Source of the DNA: Taklimakanibacter lacteus
Lineage (GTDB): Bacteria; Pseudomonadota; Alphaproteobacteria; Rhizobiales; Aestuariivirgaceae
Direction: 5' to 3'
Length of the DNA: 64,000 nt
Assembly: GCA_003576695.1 (NCBI GenBank)
Contig: QOZQ01000018.1
Coordinates: forward strand, 1 to 64,000
Shown: piece after piece, positions 1 through 7,868 of the stretch
How the letters are laid out: each line of letters opens with the position of its first letter
How positions within the stretch are numbered: the first letter of the stretch is position 1
The notes under the pieces: generated by a model
The model's input: the letters and a program-made list of their open reading frames with translations, nothing else
What the model was told of the DNA's origin: nothing
Databases searched by the model: none
Made by a program: the position numbers and the translations under genes

Positions 1-125
1 GGTGCCTATGCCTCGCCCGGCTGATCGGCTTTGCCCAAGCTGATGGGGAGACTGACACGCTCCACAATCCCCGGCCCCGGCTTATCCCAGCTTGAAATCA
101 GCTTCTTCACGGGCGACTCAGCAGG

Positions 126-143
126 CCCCGGCTTTCGCCGGGG
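126..143. repeat. REP-like hairpin, single copy
   Basis: A perfect inverted repeat CCCCGGC-TTTC-GCCGGGG followed by GTGACGG. It is the same core as the paired elements near 13.4, 19.9 and 42.1 kb. It lies just downstream of the FGGY kinase stop (minus strand). The first 24 bases of the window could be the last codons of a plus-strand gene ending in TGA at 22-24, but too little is visible to call it. The rest of 25-173 shows no other feature. Confidence 0.75.
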
Positions 144-173
144 TGACGGAGCTTAGTTGGCCGCGCAACAGGA

Positions 174-1574
174 TCAAATATCCGCCGACAGCTGCCGCCA
201 TTTTTCGGCATAGTCGGCAATCGTCGCCTGGGCGACCGGGTTAACCGGGTCGAGAGTCAGCGCCAGCTCGGGGATATTGCCCGTTGCCGTCATCAATGCC
301 AGCACCATGGCGCCTGCCGTCGTGCCGTCGCGCAATTCGGATGCGAGCACCTTCTGGCGCGGCCGCAAGGCGGCAAGGACGCCGAGGAACACAGGATTCT
401 TGGCAAAGGGACCATCGACGATGATGTCGTTCTTCGATTTCACCGCGGCGAGCGAGCGGTCGACCATCAGCGCACAATAAAGGGCCGCGAGGCTGGCGCG
501 CTCTTCCTCGTTGGAAGGTGCCGGACCGGTCACGCGCCCTTTGTTGCCGGTGCCGGGCATCGGCCCGCCTGAATCGGTGAAGGAGGGGAGCGCGAAAGTC
601 TCCCCGGCGATGAGATCGCCCAGCGCCTTGAAGCTCGCCGCTTCCGCCGGGGCGCCGCGCGACAGGACCTCGAATTCGCGCCCGCCCATGAAACGGCAGC
701 AGGCCACCGGCTTGCCGAAGATGTCGGTATTGGTCACCGTGTCGCGCTCGGGATCGAGCTCGGTGATGCCGGTATCGGTGTCGAAGCCGATGATCCAGGT
801 GCCGGTCGAGAGCAAAGTGAAATGCCGCCGCCCGCCGGCGAGATAGCGCAGATAATTACCGCTCGAATCATGGATGCCGGCCAGCACATGACCGCGGCCG
901 CGGAAGCGGTCCTTGCGGAACTGGGGCTTCAGCGGGCTGATCACTTCCCAGGCCTTGGCCCAGGGCGCGAAGAGCTTGTCCCAGCCGCGCAGGCGCGCCA
1001 GAGACGAGAAGCTGTTGTCGCGCACATCCATGAGCTGCGACTGGCAGGACATGCTGGCGATCTCGATGACGCGCCTGCCGCTCAGAAGGAAGGCGACATA
1101 CTGGATCCAGGGCAGGATGGTCGTGACCTTCCCGAATTTTTCGGGAAACTCAGTCTCCTGCCAGAACAGCTGCAGGCCATGGGTCAGCGCCATCGGCAGA
1201 AGCGGCCCGAAGACTTCTGAAAAGGGCGGCTCCATCTTGCGATAGGCCTCGACGATCTCGGGCGGCGGTTCCGCCATGTAATCCATGACCGGCAAAGCGA
1301 GCGAACCATTGGCGGCGAGGCAGGCAATGGCGGCGCCATGGGCCGAGGGCACCACCGCGTCAATGGGCATGATGCCGTCGAGCTCGGGCAGGTGCTTCGC
1401 GCAGAAGGAGACGAGCGGGGCGGGATCGAGATGCGGATAGAGCGGGCCCTTCACATGACGGCTCGCCATCTTGCGTTCTGCCAGAATCTTGCCGGCTGCA
1501 TCGAAGAGAACGATCTTGCTGTTGGTCGCGCCCACATCGACCACGGCAATGCCGCGGAGTGTTTCTTCACTCAT
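174..1574 (-). CDS. FGGY-family carbohydrate kinase
   Basis: A cytoplasmic sugar kinase of about 466 residues, normal for FGGY enzymes, which move the ATP gamma-phosphate to a ketose or polyol. The N-terminal phosphate-binding motif VVDVGATNSK is at residues 11-20, the probable catalytic Asp is in GIHDSSGN (about 236), and the second-domain nucleotide motif STGTW is at 256-260. The reading frame runs further upstream, but the start at MSEETL is chosen because the family motif follows within ten residues. It resembles rhamnulokinase or fuculokinase-like members more than xylulokinase or glycerol kinase, but the substrate cannot be read. It is third in a minus-strand set after an XRE-cupin regulator and a GNAT enzyme, with a 61-base gap before it. 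The class II aldolase encoded divergently at 2865 suggests a kinase-aldolase pathway. Confidence 0.85.
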   Translation of the reverse strand: MSEETLRGIAVVDVGATNSKIVLFDAAGKILAERKMASRHVKGPLYPHLDPAPLVSFCAKHLPELDGIMPIDAVVPSAHGAAIACLAANGSLALPVMDYMAEPPPEIVEAYRKMEPPFSEVFGPLLPMALTHGLQLFWQETEFPEKFGKVTTILPWIQYVAFLLSGRRVIEIASMSCQSQLMDVRDNSFSSLARLRGWDKLFAPWAKAWEVISPLKPQFRKDRFRGRGHVLAGIHDSSGNYLRYLAGGRRHFTLLSTGTWIIGFDTDTGITELDPERDTVTNTDIFGKPVACCRFMGGREFEVLSRGAPAEAASFKALGDLIAGETFALPSFTDSGGPMPGTGNKGRVTGPAPSNEEERASLAALYCALMVDRSLAAVKSKNDIIVDGPFAKNPVFLGVLAALRPRQKVLASELRDGTTAGAMVLALMTATGNIPELALTLDPVNPVAQATIADYAEKWRQLSADI

Positions 1575-1635
1575 GATGCCGGTGTTCCTCCCCACACGCT
1601 TTGAGGAAGAAAGTGAACCAGAAAACGGCCGAGCG

Positions 1636-2175
1636 TCAATCCGTGTGTTGCGGCAAATTCTTGTACATGATTGTCGTAGCGTCGAGGCGGTCGCTGAGCG
1701 TGTCGCGGCAATAGCCCGGTATGATGCCGGTGGTCGCGTAGCCCAGCGATGCATAAAGCGGCTCGGCGCTGTCACCGGTGCGGGTATCGAGGGTGAGCAG
1801 GCTTCGGTGCAAACGCACCGCATGGCTCTCGATCCTGGCCATCAGAAGGCGAGCGATGCCCTGGCGGCGGTGATCGGGATGCACCAGCAATTTGCGGATC
1901 TCGGCGCGGTGCGGCTGGTTGGCCGGCGTGTCGTAGTCGAGCTGGACCGAGCCTACGATCGCTTCGCCGCACCTCGCCACCAGCAGCAGGCGGCTTTCGT
2001 CCTTCACCGCAGGCAACACCTTGCTGAGCCAGAAGGCCTCGCTCTCGGCGCGGCTATGCGGCATGATGAAGCCGATGCTGGCCCCGGCATGGACGCAGGC
2101 ATGCAACAGCTCGGCCAGACCGTCGAGGTGAGCGCCGATGTCCTCGTCCGAAAAGAGCGACAAAGTGATCGGCAT
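1636..2175 (-). CDS. GNAT-family N-acetyltransferase
   Basis: A 179-residue protein with the GNAT fold, which transfers acetyl from acetyl-CoA to an amine. The acetyl-CoA pyrophosphate loop is visible as HPDHRRQGIARLLM (about residues 98-111), preceded by the usual beta-strand EIRKLLVHP. Near the C-terminus are LDTRTGDSAEPLY and LGYATTGIIPGY, typical of the family. It starts two bases after the stop of the XRE-cupin regulator, so the two are almost certainly co-transcribed. XRE-cupin/GNAT pairs are common in rhizobia. The substrate is unknown, and the gene need not belong to the sugar pathway around it. Confidence 0.85.
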   Translation of the reverse strand: MPITLSLFSDEDIGAHLDGLAELLHACVHAGASIGFIMPHSRAESEAFWLSKVLPAVKDESRLLLVARCGEAIVGSVQLDYDTPANQPHRAEIRKLLVHPDHRRQGIARLLMARIESHAVRLHRSLLTLDTRTGDSAEPLYASLGYATTGIIPGYCRDTLSDRLDATTIMYKNLPQHTD

Positions 2176-2177
2176 GT

Positions 2178-2750
2178 CTACACCATGAAAATGAGATAGC
2201 GGGCGGATGATTTCTTCGGTGTCGCGAAGGCGCTAGGGCCGAAGAGCTGGTAACGCAGGCAGTCGCCGGCTTTCAGATCATGGGTCTGGCCGCCGACGGT
2301 GATTTCGAGCTGGCCTTCGAGCAGGAGCAGATGATGCTCGAGGCCAGGCTTCGGCGCCTCGTCATAGGCAATGCGGGTGCCGGGACCGAGCTCGCCTTCG
2401 ATCACCTCGCCGGCAAGCGTCTGCGCCGGCGGCGACACCGCGCGGCGCCGGAAGCCAATAGCCGCATCCGTCCAGATCGCCTGCGCGCCGCGGCGGACCA
2501 GCGGCACGAAGCCGCCTTCCGCCATATGCATCAGGCGCGACATGGTGAGCCCATAGGCGGCGCAGAGCTTGCTCAGCATGCTGGTGGTCGGGCTGATGGC
2601 GGAATTCTCCAGCCGCGACAGGGTGGCGCGGCTCACACCGCTCAGCGTCGCGAGATCATCCAGCGACCAGCCGCGCTCGAGACGCAAATCCTTCAGGCGC
2701 CCGGAAATGCGGGCATCGATGGAGGTTTCGTCCAGGATCATGTTTTCCAT
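2178..2750 (-). CDS. XRE-family transcriptional regulator with C-terminal cupin domain
   Basis: A 190-residue repressor-type regulator. An N-terminal XRE helix-turn-helix (about residues 12-70, including LDDLATLSGVSRATLSRLE) is followed by a small cupin domain (about 105-185, with LGPGTRIAYDE and EHHLLLLEGQLEI), which normally senses a small ligand. The length is typical of this family (180-200 residues). The start at MENMILDE lies only three bases from a perfect 15-base palindrome, and no good ribosome-binding site precedes it. A second in-frame ATG is three codons downstream. It heads the minus-strand set XRE-GNAT-kinase and is divergent from the aldolase gene, so it probably controls both directions. 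Confidence 0.88.
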   Translation of the reverse strand: MENMILDETSIDARISGRLKDLRLERGWSLDDLATLSGVSRATLSRLENSAISPTTSMLSKLCAAYGLTMSRLMHMAEGGFVPLVRRGAQAIWTDAAIGFRRRAVSPPAQTLAGEVIEGELGPGTRIAYDEAPKPGLEHHLLLLEGQLEITVGGQTHDLKAGDCLRYQLFGPSAFATPKKSSARYLIFMV

Positions 2751-2753
2751 ATA

Positions 2754-2768
2754 TGAGAAATATTCTCA
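2754..2768. promoter_or_regulatory. Palindromic operator candidate in the XRE-cupin/aldolase intergenic region
   Basis: TGAGAA-ATA-TTCTCA is a perfect inverted repeat three bases upstream of the XRE-cupin start codon and about 97 bases upstream of the divergent aldolase gene. XRE-cupin regulators usually bind short palindromes next to their own gene, so this is the natural autoregulation site. This is inference from position and symmetry; no known consensus was matched. Confidence 0.55.
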
Positions 2769-2864
2769 ATAATGGGAGGAAGTCAAGGGGCGCGACCTTC
2801 CATTTCTGGACCTTTGGGGACCGGGGATGTAGGGTCCCGCGCGAATTTTCCAATGGAGCGATGA

Positions 2865-3638
2865 ATGGCGAAGACGAAATTTGCCGATCTCAAGAAAAAA
2901 ATCATCCGGGTCTGCCGCCAGATGAACGAGATGGGCATCAATCAGGGCACGTCGGGCAATGTCAGCGCCCGCACCGATGAAGGCTTCATCATCACCGCCT
3001 CCGGCATTCCCTACGACGTCATGGATGTCGAGCATATCGTCGAGATGGACCTCGATGGCGGCTATTACGGCAAGTACCTGCCCTCGACCGAATGGCGCAT
3101 GCATATGGACATCTTCAAGGCGCGCCCCGAGGCCGGCGCCATCGTCCACACCCATTCGATCTATGCGACGGCGCTGTCGACCTTGCGCAAGGACATCCCG
3201 CCCTTCCATTACATGATCGGCGTCACCGGCGGCTCGACCTTGCGGGTCAGCGACTATGCCGAATTCGGCACCCAGGCTCTGTCCGACACCATGCTCACGG
3301 CGCTCAAGGAGCGCACCGCCTGCCTTCTGGCCAATCATGGCCAGATCGCCTTCGGTCCCAATCTCGACAAGGCGCTGTGGCTGGCGGGCGAGATCGAGAC
3401 GCTGTGCCATCAATATTGGGCGGCGACGCTCGCCGGCAAGCCGGTCATTCTCTCGGAAGGCCAGATGAAGACCGTGCTGGCGCGCTTCAAGACCTATGGC
3501 AAGCAGGCCGCCGATCTCAAAACCGGCGAGGCGCTGGCGGTGATCGCACCGACGCGGCGCGATGAGCCGAAGTCGGGCAAGAAGAGCAAGTCCAAAGACA
3601 AAGCGAAGGACAAGGCGAAGAAGGCCAGGGACAAGTGA
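2865..3638 (+). CDS. Class II aldolase/adducin-family protein (fuculose-phosphate aldolase-like)
   Basis: A 257-residue zinc aldolase that would cleave a phosphorylated ketose to dihydroxyacetone phosphate plus an aldehyde, or a related substrate. Visible family features: the phosphate-binding loop NQGTSGNVSAR (26-36), the catalytic-type Glu in STEW (76), the metal pair HTH (95 and 97) and the third His in ANHGQ (158). The core resembles FucA/AraD/MtnB. The last about 27 residues form a very Lys-rich tail absent from typical members. A GGAG site precedes the ATG. The next gene overlaps by four bases (GTGA). With the divergent kinase it suggests a kinase-aldolase ketose pathway. Confidence 0.85.
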   Translation: MAKTKFADLKKKIIRVCRQMNEMGINQGTSGNVSARTDEGFIITASGIPYDVMDVEHIVEMDLDGGYYGKYLPSTEWRMHMDIFKARPEAGAIVHTHSIYATALSTLRKDIPPFHYMIGVTGGSTLRVSDYAEFGTQALSDTMLTALKERTACLLANHGQIAFGPNLDKALWLAGEIETLCHQYWAATLAGKPVILSEGQMKTVLARFKTYGKQAADLKTGEALAVIAPTRRDEPKSGKKSKSKDKAKDKAKKARDK

Positions 3639-4963
3639 TCGCCAATATATCGGCGCTGGCGCAGGACTTGCGCCGGCATGCGGAAACGAAGGGACCCGTC
3701 ACGGTCGGCCTTGCGGGCGCCGGGCAGATGGGGACCGATCTCGTGGTGCAGCTCGCCCGGATGCCGGGCCTCAGGCTGGGTGCGCTGTCCGAAATCAGTA
3801 TCGAGCGGGCAAAGGCTGCGCTGAGCCTCGCCGGACATGGCGCCGACCATTTTGCCGAGGCGAAAAATGCCAATGATATCGACCGGCTGATCGAGGCCGG
3901 CCGCATCGCCATCATCCAGGATATCGACTCCTTGGTGAAGGCCGGACGGATCGATGTGGTGATCGATGCGACCGGCAGTCCCGAAACGGGCGCTCGCTTC
4001 GCGCTCGCCGCGATCGGCGCCGGCAAGCCGATCGTCATGCTCAATGTCGAGGCCGATATCACCATCGGGCGCTATCTGCATGAGGAGGCGCGGCGCGCCG
4101 GCATCGTCTATACCGGGGCGGCAGGCGATGAGCCGGCGGCAGCGCTCGAGCTCATCGGCTTCGCGCAATCGCTTGGCCTCGACATCGTCTGCGCCGGCAA
4201 GGGCAAGAACAACCCGCTCGACTTCAATGCGGTGCCGGCCGATTACGAGGCGGAAGCCAGGCGGCGCAACATGAATGCGCGCATGCTGGTCGAATTCGTC
4301 GACGGCTCGAAGACGATGGTGGAGATGGTGGCGATCGCCAATGCCACCGGCCTCGTTCCCGATGTGCCTGGCATGCACGGGCCGGCCGCGTCGCGCGACG
4401 AGCTGGCCGATGTTCTGATCCCTGAAACCCGGGGCGGTGTGCTCGGCAAATCCGGCTGCGTCGATTATTCGATCGGCAAGGGCGTAGCGCCGGGCGTGTT
4501 CTGCATCGTCGCGACCGATCATCCGCGCGTGCTCGAGCGCATGATCGACCTCAAAGTGGGCAAGGGACCGTATTTCGCGCTGTTCCGCCCCTATCATCTG
4601 ACCAGCCTCGAAGTGCCGCTGTCGGCGGCGCATGCGGTGCTGCACAAGCGGGCCGACATGGTGCCGCTCGATCATCCGGTGGCGGAGGCCGTTGCGGTCG
4701 CCAAACGCGATCTCGCTGTCGGCGAGACATTGGGCAAGATCGGCGAGGCGCAATATCGCGCCTGGGCGATGACCTGGGGCGAGGCGCGGCGCGCCAATGC
4801 GCTGCCCGTGGGACTTGCCGAGAAGGCCAAGGTGGTGAAGCCGGTGAAGGCCGGTGCCACGCTCACCTACGACAATTGCGTGCCCGATGACGGGCTCACC
4901 ATCACGCAGATCCGCCGCCGGCTTGACCAGGCGGACGCGCGGTTCCTGGAGGCGGCGGAGTAG
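3635..4963 (+). CDS. NAD(P)-dependent oxidoreductase with C-terminal SAF domain
   Basis: A 442-residue protein with an N-terminal Rossmann fold (GLAGAGQMG, residues 25-33) of the homoserine-dehydrogenase NAD-binding type. A central catalytic-like region follows (CAGKGKNNPLDF, about 189-200), and a C-terminal SAF-like segment lies around 355-425. This architecture is common in rhizobial sugar clusters but its reaction is not established to my knowledge. The start is GTG overlapping the aldolase stop as GTGA, so the two are translationally coupled. It ends two bases from the stop of the convergent DUF1326 gene. I infer oxidation or reduction of an intermediate of the kinase-aldolase pathway. 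Confidence 0.78.
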   Translation: MIANISALAQDLRRHAETKGPVTVGLAGAGQMGTDLVVQLARMPGLRLGALSEISIERAKAALSLAGHGADHFAEAKNANDIDRLIEAGRIAIIQDIDSLVKAGRIDVVIDATGSPETGARFALAAIGAGKPIVMLNVEADITIGRYLHEEARRAGIVYTGAAGDEPAAALELIGFAQSLGLDIVCAGKGKNNPLDFNAVPADYEAEARRRNMNARMLVEFVDGSKTMVEMVAIANATGLVPDVPGMHGPAASRDELADVLIPETRGGVLGKSGCVDYSIGKGVAPGVFCIVATDHPRVLERMIDLKVGKGPYFALFRPYHLTSLEVPLSAAHAVLHKRADMVPLDHPVAEAVAVAKRDLAVGETLGKIGEAQYRAWAMTWGEARRANALPVGLAEKAKVVKPVKAGATLTYDNCVPDDGLTITQIRRRLDQADARFLEAAE

Positions 4964-4965
4964 GA

Positions 4966-5658
4966 CTATCTCTCACGGGATCGCGGATTCATGCCCGCCA
5001 GCCACGCCGTGAGTCGCGATCCTTCCCGGACGAGGCCGTCCTGATTGAAGTGGTGAACGCAATAATGCGCCCATGAATCTTCCTGCGCCATCGCCACTGC
5101 GCCGGTCACCGAGGTCGTGCCCCGTCCGATTTCGGCGTAGGTGAATTCGAAACTGCCGCGCCGGCGTGCCAGGGCAATGTGGAACGGTTCACCGGTGAAT
5201 TCGTTGATGATCGGCCGGCCCCTGCTTTTCATGACGCCCGGTATGTCGACCTTTGCTGTCCTTTCTTCGAGGTCGGCCTCGAGATCGATCGGCAAATACA
5301 GCGTGTCGGACAATGCCGAGCAGGTGGATGCGAAGACGGCAAAGATATTGCTCAACGGAGCACAGGCTTCGCCCGAGATGATTGTCTGAAGCGCGATCCG
5401 CTGCGCCTCATCGGCACGCTCGTCGATGACGATCTGGCGCCTGCCGTTTCCATCCTTGATTTCGCCGGGCCATTTGTAGAGCGCCGCCCAATTCAAGCCC
5501 GTGAGCGGCGTGCCATTGAAATGACCCGCGACGATGTTGCCGACGAAAGCCGACTGACAATGACCGTGGGTCGAGGGCAAGTTGAACTGGCAGCCGCAAT
5601 TCACAGCGCAGTTGCAGTTGTCATAGGTTTCACTTTTGAAGAGCCATTGATCGCTCAT
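4966..5658 (-). CDS. DUF1326 domain-containing protein
   Basis: A 230-residue cytosolic protein of the DUF1326 family, whose function is unknown. The N-terminus carries the family's cysteine cluster NCNCAVNCGCQF (Cys 15, 17, 21 and 23), which looks like a metal- or cluster-binding site. The rest is beta-rich, with a conserved GEACAPLSNIFAVFAS stretch and a C-terminal CVHHFNQDG. The reading frame extends 36 codons further upstream, but MSDQWLFKSE is the family's usual beginning and is the start used. It is convergent with the SAF dehydrogenase and divergent from the polyol ABC operon, apparently a single-gene unit. Confidence 0.82.
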   Translation of the reverse strand: MSDQWLFKSETYDNCNCAVNCGCQFNLPSTHGHCQSAFVGNIVAGHFNGTPLTGLNWAALYKWPGEIKDGNGRRQIVIDERADEAQRIALQTIISGEACAPLSNIFAVFASTCSALSDTLYLPIDLEADLEERTAKVDIPGVMKSRGRPIINEFTGEPFHIALARRRGSFEFTYAEIGRGTTSVTGAVAMAQEDSWAHYCVHHFNQDGLVREGSRLTAWLAGMNPRSRER

Positions 5659-6008
5659 TTCACCGTGCCTCCCTTGCCGGGACGCCGACTGGTGAACGTC
5701 CTTCTCGCACGGCCCCCTTGGACACCAGCACGGCACCTTATGGAGGTCTGCATTATATCCCTTCATGGGGGCAGTGAAAATCAGCTTTGGCCGACAACGG
5801 CGTCTCTTGGTGGTCTAACCCACTGAATTAGCTGGTCATTCTTTCCTTCAAAATCGGCGATTGACATCATGGGCGCTGCCGCGTTTACTGCCCATAACAT
5901 TTGTTCTGGCGAAATTACAAAAGTTCAAAACCGCCAGATGAGCATGGGAGGCGCTACAGCAATGACCGGACGCCCGAGCGGCGCGACGATACCTGCCGGA
6001 GTTCGCGT
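5659..6008. other. Divergent intergenic region upstream of the polyol ABC operon
   Basis: About 350 bases between the DUF1326 gene and the first permease. It holds one strong sigma-70-type promoter pointing right (5861-5889, separate entry). An open frame continues about 36 codons upstream of the chosen permease start but encodes nothing permease-like. I see no RNA gene or complete small gene. Confidence 0.6.
5861..5889 (+). promoter_or_regulatory. Sigma-70-type promoter for the polyol ABC operon
   Basis: TTGACA at 5861-5866 and TTTACT at 5884-5889, separated by 17 bases. The -35 box is a perfect match to the consensus and the spacing is ideal. It lies about 120 bases upstream of the first permease start, leaving room for an operator for the SorC-family regulator at 15192, which I infer controls this operon. 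Confidence 0.6.
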
Positions 6009-6923
6009 ATGAGCGAGGCGGTGCTCGAGCGTCCGTCCGCCGGCTTCCTGCCCAAATGGCGCTGGCTTTCCTCCGAGCATCCCTTGCCCTGGCTGCTGCC
6101 GGCCTCGGCGCTGATGATCGTCTTCGGCATCTATCCGCTGCTCTATGCGCTGTGGCTGTCGCTGCATAAGCGCAACCCGGTGACGCGGCTCAATGTCTTC
6201 GATCCCGACTACAATTGGATGAAGGCCTTCGGCGACCAGCGCGTCTGGGACGCGATCGCCACCACCTTCCTCTATACCGGCATCGCCCTCGTCATCCAGC
6301 TGGTGCTCGGGCTCCTGATCGCGCTGCTGCTCGATTCCGACCGCAAGGGCTATGGCGTGCTGCGCGCCCTGATGACTTTGCCGCTGGTGGTGCCGCCCGC
6401 CGTCACCGGCATGATGTTCCTGCTCATGCTCGACGGCTCCTTCGGCGTGCTGTCGCGCTCGCTCTATGCGATCGGCCTCCTGTCGCCGCAATATCCCATT
6501 CTCGCCAACAGCTCGACCGCGCTCGCCGGCGTGCTGCTTGCCGATATCTGGCAATGGACGCCCTTCATGGTGCTGATCATGCTGGCGGGCTTGCGGTCGC
6601 TGCCCAAGGAACCGTTCGAGGCGGCGGCCATCGACGGAGCCTCCTCGATCCAGGCCTTCTTCAAGCTGACGCTGCCGATGATGTCGAAGGTGATCGGCAT
6701 CGCCGTCCTCATCCGCGGCATCGATCTCTTTCGCGTCTTCGACTATGTGAAGGTGATGACCGATTCGGGGCCCGGCACCGCCACCGAGACGCTCACCTCC
6801 TATTCGGGCCGCATCTATTTCAACGGCGATTTCCCCTATGCTTCGACGCTGTCGCTCATCACCCTCATCCTGGTGATCGTCGCCTCGACGCTGTTCATGA
6901 AGATTTTCCGGGTGAAGCTTTGA
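6009..6923 (+). CDS. Carbohydrate ABC transporter permease, MalF type
   Basis: A 304-residue inner-membrane permease with about six hydrophobic segments (for example WLLPASALMIVFGIYPLLYA and ALMTLPLVVPPAVTGMMF). The cytoplasmic EAA loop that docks the ATPase is visible as EAAAIDGASSIQAFFKLTLPM. The start MSEAVLERP is preferred because the first transmembrane segment follows at normal distance. Its stop overlaps the next permease start as TGATG. Together with the genes at 6923, 7869 and 12317 it forms a complete CUT1-type importer. The substrate is presumably the sugar or polyol handled by the downstream kinases. Confidence 0.9.
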   Translation: MSEAVLERPSAGFLPKWRWLSSEHPLPWLLPASALMIVFGIYPLLYALWLSLHKRNPVTRLNVFDPDYNWMKAFGDQRVWDAIATTFLYTGIALVIQLVLGLLIALLLDSDRKGYGVLRALMTLPLVVPPAVTGMMFLLMLDGSFGVLSRSLYAIGLLSPQYPILANSSTALAGVLLADIWQWTPFMVLIMLAGLRSLPKEPFEAAAIDGASSIQAFFKLTLPMMSKVIGIAVLIRGIDLFRVFDYVKVMTDSGPGTATETLTSYSGRIYFNGDFPYASTLSLITLILVIVASTLFMKIFRVKL

Positions 6924-7831
6924 TGGAACAGTCTTTTGCCAGGCGCAGCTTGCGCGACATCGCCGCGGTCCTGACCGTCGCCGTCTTCATGTTCCCGCTG
7001 TTCTGGTGGGCCTTGACCTCGATCAAGCCCATGTATGCGATCTTCAACAAGGACGAGGTTGTCGTCTTCGACTTCGTGCCGACGCTCATCAACTATGCCG
7101 TCGTGCTCCTGGGCTGGTCGCGCGCCGAGATCGCCATCGAGAGCGGCTCGACCTTCGGCGTCGGCGGCACCAGCTCCTATGATTCGCGCCAGACCATCGT
7201 CGATTCGATCGTCATCGCGGTGGGCTCGACCGGCCTCACCATCATCATCGCGGTGCTCGCCGCCTATGCCCTGTCACGCATGCGCTTCCGCGGCCGCAGC
7301 GGCTTCCTCAACTGGGTGCTGGGCCAGCGCTTCCTGCCGCCGATCGCCATCATCGTCCCGCTGGTCGGCATGTACAAAGTGGCCGGCATGCGCGACACCG
7401 ACAATCTCTTCCTCGGCTATGTCGGTCTCATCGTCATCCATGCGCTGATGAACCTGCCGATCGCCGTGCTGCTGCTCAAATCCTTCTTCGACGATGTGCC
7501 CAAGGATGTCGACGAGGCGGCGATGATCGACGGCGCTACGCGCTGGCAGACTTTCCGCAAGGTGGTGCTGCCGATGGTCAGGGGCGGCGTCGCGGCGGCG
7601 GCCGTGCTGTGCTTCATCTTCTCGTGGACGGAGTTCCTGCTGGCGCTCTTCCTCACCACGATCATCCGCACCGTGCCGGTCAAGATCACCACCTTCGTCA
7701 CCTCGACCGGCTCCGAATGGGGCTTCATCTCGGCGCTCGGCACGGCGGCGATCCTGCCCGGCTTCATCTTCATTCTACTGGTTCAACGGCATCTGGTCCG
7801 CGGCCTTACCCTTGGCTCACTCAAGGAATGA
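6923..7831 (+). CDS. Carbohydrate ABC transporter permease, MalG type
   Basis: A 302-residue permease with a short cytoplasmic N-terminus (MEQSFARRSLRD), a first transmembrane helix at about residues 14-33, a long periplasmic loop of about 60 residues and five further membrane segments. The EAA loop is DEAAMIDGATRWQTFRKVVLPM. It ends with the MalG-like segment VQRHLVRGLTLGSLKE. Start and upstream stop share one base (TGATG), so translation is coupled to the MalF-type partner. It is the second permease of the importer heading this operon. Confidence 0.9.
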   Translation: MEQSFARRSLRDIAAVLTVAVFMFPLFWWALTSIKPMYAIFNKDEVVVFDFVPTLINYAVVLLGWSRAEIAIESGSTFGVGGTSSYDSRQTIVDSIVIAVGSTGLTIIIAVLAAYALSRMRFRGRSGFLNWVLGQRFLPPIAIIVPLVGMYKVAGMRDTDNLFLGYVGLIVIHALMNLPIAVLLLKSFFDDVPKDVDEAAMIDGATRWQTFRKVVLPMVRGGVAAAAVLCFIFSWTEFLLALFLTTIIRTVPVKITTFVTSTGSEWGFISALGTAAILPGFIFILLVQRHLVRGLTLGSLKE

Positions 7832-7868
7832 CCCGGACGAGCATCACTCAACCAAATGGGAGGACTTT

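Noticed and set aside
1575-1823. The 83 additional upstream codons of the first FGGY kinase frame
   Set aside because: They overlap the GNAT gene on the same strand in another frame and read as low-complexity residues; the kinase fold starts just after MSEETL.
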